Source: Pusillimonas sp. T2
Lineage (GTDB): Bacteria; Pseudomonadota; Gammaproteobacteria; Burkholderiales; Burkholderiaceae_B
Assembly (NCBI RefSeq): GCF_002236805.1
Contig: NZ_NIQA01000001.1
Location: 558,001-622,000, forward strand
Length of the DNA stretch: 64,000 nt
Direction: 5' to 3'
Shown here: piece after piece, positions 61,801 to 64,000 of the stretch
Position numbering within the stretch: position 1 is the stretch's first letter
Layout: every line of letters starts with the position of its first letter
Position numbers and translations under genes: made by a program
The notes under the pieces: generated by a model
Database searches by the model: none
What the model was told of the DNA's origin: nothing
What the model saw: the letters and a program-made list of their open reading frames with translations, nothing else

Positions 61801-62284
61801 ATGATTGCCTGACTTTTTTCAGCAACGATGTCGTCGAGCGATTAAACCGAAACGGGATAGCTACGGCATCGCCCCCCCACTGCCTGACCGCAGCGGTTTC
61901 AGGCAGCGCCTCCATGTTGTAATCGCCCCCTTTTACAATCAGGTCAGGCTTTAAAGCTTCGATTAGCGCCTGAGGCGTATCTTCGTCAAAAACCGTCACA
62001 GCACTCACACACTCGAGGGCAGCCAGCAGGGCCAGGCGATCGTCTTGTGTATTGATGGGCCGATCGTCGCCCTTGCCCAGGCGTTTGACCGAGGCATCGG
62101 TATTAACAGCAACAATAAGGCTGGCGCCAAGTTGCGCAGCCTCGTCAAGATAGCTGACATGCCCACGGTGCAAAATATCGAACACCCCATTAGTGAACAC
62201 CAAGGGCCGCGGAAAGCGCCCCTCGCTCACCGCAGCCTCGCACTCAGCGCGCGAGAGGATTTTTTTTTCGAAACGAACGCCCAT
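61799..62284 (-). CDS. rfaE2: D-glycero-beta-D-manno-heptose 1-phosphate adenylyltransferase RfaE2
   Basis: A 161-aa nucleotidyltransferase that makes ADP-heptose for the LPS inner core. The class motif FTNGVFDILHRGHVSYL (HxGH, about residues 30-46) and the ISSTxxR-like FRFNRSTTSLLKKV end are clear. It corresponds to the C-terminal domain of E. coli HldE; the kinase half is a separate gene elsewhere, as is usual in betaproteobacteria. The ATG at 62284 is 16 bases after the diiron protein gene, so the two are co-transcribed. Confidence 0.93.
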   Translation of the reverse strand: MGVRFEKKILSRAECEAAVSEGRFPRPLVFTNGVFDILHRGHVSYLDEAAQLGASLIVAVNTDASVKRLGKGDDRPINTQDDRLALLAALECVSAVTVFDEDTPQALIEALKPDLIVKGGDYNMEALPETAAVRQWGGDAVAIPFRFNRSTTSLLKKVRQS

Positions 62285-62300
62285 AACGCAGCTACCGGCC

Positions 62301-63155
62301 TTAAACAGCTGGCGACGTTTCGCGCGTAAGGCTCTTTCGGTACCGATTGAGGTCTTGTACGGTTTTGAAGCTGCTGTCGAGCAGCAGCGACAGGTTGTGC
62401 AAAATACGTGAGCTGACCTTGCCTTCCCAGTCTTTATCGAAATGGATTTGCTGATCAAGCCAATTTTCAAGCCAACCGGGCGAAGGCAGCTTGGATTGCA
62501 CGGTGTCGTCGGGGAACATGTTTTTATTGACGTGCAAATTGGTAGGATGAAGTGCCTGCGGCGTACGATGCGCCGAGGCCATGAGCACGCCAATTTTAGA
62601 AAACGCCATACGGGCCTGCTGACCGATGAGGTCGCCGCGCTGGGCCAACGCACGCTTCATGTAGCGCAAATAGGCGCCCGCATGACGAGCTTCATCGTGC
62701 GCGATGGTTTGATAAATCGCCTTGATAACGGGCTCGGTGTGCCATTCGGCAGCCCGACGGTACCAGTGATTAAGGCGAATCTCGCCACAAAAATGCAGCA
62801 TCAGGGTTTCGAGCGCTGGTGCCGGGTCGAACTCGAAGCGCACCTTGTGCAACTCTTCTTCGGTAGGCACCAGTTCGGGACGGAAACGACGCAAGTACTC
62901 GATCAAAACCAGCGAATGCTTTTGCTCTTCGAAAAACCAGACTGACATGAAAGCCGAAAAGTCGCTGTCGTCTTGATTGTCTCGAAGAAACATTTCAGTT
63001 GCCGGCAACGCCGCCCACTCGGTGATGGCATTCATCTTGATCGTGTAGGCCTGCTCATCGGAGAGTTTGCTGCCATCAAAATCATCCCATGGAATATCAG
63101 TCGCCATATTCCAGCGTACTGCCTCCATTGATTTGAACAATTCAGGGTAAAGCAT
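62301..63155 (-). CDS. Ferritin-like diiron protein (desaturase/oxygenase-like)
   Basis: A 284-aa four-helix-bundle diiron protein. The six ligands can be placed: E46, E77 and H80 (EEQKH), then E125, E155 and H158 (DEARH), a classic E-x30-ExxH repeat pair as in acyl-ACP desaturases, AurF-type N-oxygenases and ferritin-like oxidases. The 284-aa size is larger than Coq7. It lies between ubiB and rfaE2 on the same strand. Substrate is unknown; a lipid or quinone substrate is an inference from neighbours. The ATG at 63155 has AGAGAG in front. Confidence 0.8.
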   Translation of the reverse strand: MLYPELFKSMEAVRWNMATDIPWDDFDGSKLSDEQAYTIKMNAITEWAALPATEMFLRDNQDDSDFSAFMSVWFFEEQKHSLVLIEYLRRFRPELVPTEEELHKVRFEFDPAPALETLMLHFCGEIRLNHWYRRAAEWHTEPVIKAIYQTIAHDEARHAGAYLRYMKRALAQRGDLIGQQARMAFSKIGVLMASAHRTPQALHPTNLHVNKNMFPDDTVQSKLPSPGWLENWLDQQIHFDKDWEGKVSSRILHNLSLLLDSSFKTVQDLNRYRKSLTRETSPAV

Positions 63156-63275
63156 ATTAAATCTCTCTTTAAACGACACTTGACGAACAAAAAACCGCAT
63201 AAACAATAAACATACTACGCGAAGAACATCGCAATAATATGTCAGCGGCCTGACGGACTAACAAGAACACAAATT

Positions 63276-64000
63276 TCAGCGACCGGCTATGACCCAGATC
63301 GCGACACCAATCGCAACTGCAACAACGGCTGCAAACACCATGACCAAACGGTTATTAAACTCTTGTGCCTTGCGCAAACGGTGCAGCTCTTGCTGCATGC
63401 CTGGCAAGGCATCGGGACGCGACAAACTGGCGTGCACCAAGCGCGGCAACTGGGGGAGCATCTGCGCCCATTGCCCGGCTTCCTGGTCAAGGCGCTTCTT
63501 CAAGCCCTTAAGACCTATCCGCTCATGCATCCAATTTTCTAGATACGGCTTGGCAGTTTTCCATAAATCCAGGTCTGGATCGAGGTCGCGCCCCATACCC
63601 TCGACATTAAGTAGCGTTTTTTGCAACAACACCAGTTGAGGCTGAATCTCTACATTAAAACGACGCGACGTCTGAAACAAACGCAACAGCACCTGACCCA
63701 ATGATATTTGCGCCAAAGGCCGATCGAAATAGGGCTCGCACACCGCGCGCACAGCGCCTTCAAGGGCCTCTTCGCGCGTAGAGGGCGGCACCCACCCAGA
63801 TTCGATATGAAGCTGAGCCACCCGGCGGTAATCTCGGCGGAAAAAAGCCAGAAAATTCTGTGCCAGGTAATTTTTGTCATGTTCGGACAACGACCCCACA
63901 ATGCCGAAGTCCAGAGCGATATAGCGCCCCAAAGTTTCGGGCGCATCGGACACGTAAATATTACCCGGATGCATGTCGGCATGGAAGAACCCATCGGTAA
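63276..64000 (-). CDS. ubiB: Ubiquinone biosynthesis kinase-like protein UbiB, C-terminal part
   Basis: An atypical ABC1/ADCK-family kinase-like ATPase that supports ubiquinone synthesis at the inner membrane. The frame runs out of the window, so the N-terminal half is missing. Seen here: [10 protein letters not shown] (the catalytic-loop-like motif), [10 protein letters not shown] (DFG-like metal motif), and two C-terminal membrane helices, the last being [18 protein letters not shown]. The stop is at 63276; the 120-bp gap before the diiron gene is AT-rich and may hold a promoter. Confidence 0.95.
   Translation of the reverse strand, partial: TDGFFHADMHPGNIYVSDAPETLGRYIALDFGIVGSLSEHDKNYLAQNFLAFFRRDYRRVAQLHIESGWVPPSTREEALEGAVRAVCEPYFDRPLAQISLGQVLLRLFQTSRRFNVEIQPQLVLLQKTLLNVEGMGRDLDPDLDLWKTAKPYLENWMHERIGLKGLKKRLDQEAGQWAQMLPQLPRLVHASLSRPDALPGMQQELHRLRKAQEFNNRLVMVFAAVVAVAIGVAIWVIAGR

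Overview
The window looks like a chromosomal segment of a betaproteobacterium of the order Burkholderiales, most likely family Alcaligenaceae (the Bordetella / Achromobacter / Pusillimonas side). The basis is gene content and protein style: split rfaE2, ThiC under a TPP riboswitch, PCMT followed directly by a TolC-type protein, a DUF3460 protein beside scpA, moderately high GC by eye, and many CoA-dependent aromatic catabolic genes. No phage, transposon, integrase or CRISPR array is visible. The genus call is inference.

Layout. 0-6 kb: end of lptG and apaH; a minus-strand group rubredoxin-yqgE-ruvX-plsC; then a plus-strand group of a degenerate ThiD-like protein, thiE and hemL. 6-14 kb: an operon for CoA-dependent aerobic breakdown of an aromatic acid, most likely 2-aminobenzoate (anthranilate): a fused flavin monooxygenase/Old-Yellow-Enzyme reductase, SDR, enoyl-CoA hydratase, acyl-CoA dehydrogenase, aryl-CoA ligase and a RidA protein. 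It is divergent from a marR gene, and a palindrome covers its -10 box. 14-19 kb: argJ, rplU-rpmA-obg-proB. 18.7-20 kb: two divergent regulators, one with a receiver-like domain that lacks phosphorylation residues. 20-25 kb: TPP riboswitch and thiC, a ParE/RHH toxin-antitoxin pair with a broken helix-turn-helix remnant, and ilvD. 25-29 kb: Zn alcohol dehydrogenase, OsmC and a cyanophycin-synthetase-like ATP-grasp protein without a Mur-ligase P-loop. 28.6-34.3 kb: gentisate dioxygenase, a CDF metal exporter, and catBCA with a LysR gene placed in tandem and a CatM/BenM-type operator. 34.4-37.5 kb: tRNA-Pro(CGG), ispB, a DUF815 ATPase and a Nudix/ThiE-like fusion. 37.5-46.4 kb: a four-gene tripartite RND efflux operon (adaptor, two permeases, outer-membrane channel). 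46.5-52 kb: zapD, coaE, a short prepilin peptidase, a lipoprotein, a LuxR-type regulator, panC, scpA and DUF3460. 52-64 kb: MFS exporter, XRE regulator, metH, thiG-thiD, pcm-tolC, rfaE2, a diiron ferritin-like protein and the 3' part of ubiB.

How the parts work together. Two ring-cleavage routes are present: the CoA hybrid route at 6-14 kb and the beta-ketoadipate catechol branch at 31-33 kb; a lone gentisate dioxygenase lies beside the second. Thiamine genes are scattered (thiE, thiC, thiG, thiD), and only thiC shows a riboswitch. RND, MFS, TolC and CDF transporters supply efflux. Cofactor and housekeeping genes (hemL, coaE, panC, metH, ispB, ubiB) fill the rest.

Best candidates for something undescribed: the cyanophycin-synthetase-like protein at 26830-28653, the motif-less ThiD paralog beside thiE, the pseudo-receiver/XRE regulator pair with its 12-bp inverted repeat, and the diiron protein between ubiB and rfaE2. 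All assignments come from reading the sequence; no database search was possible.
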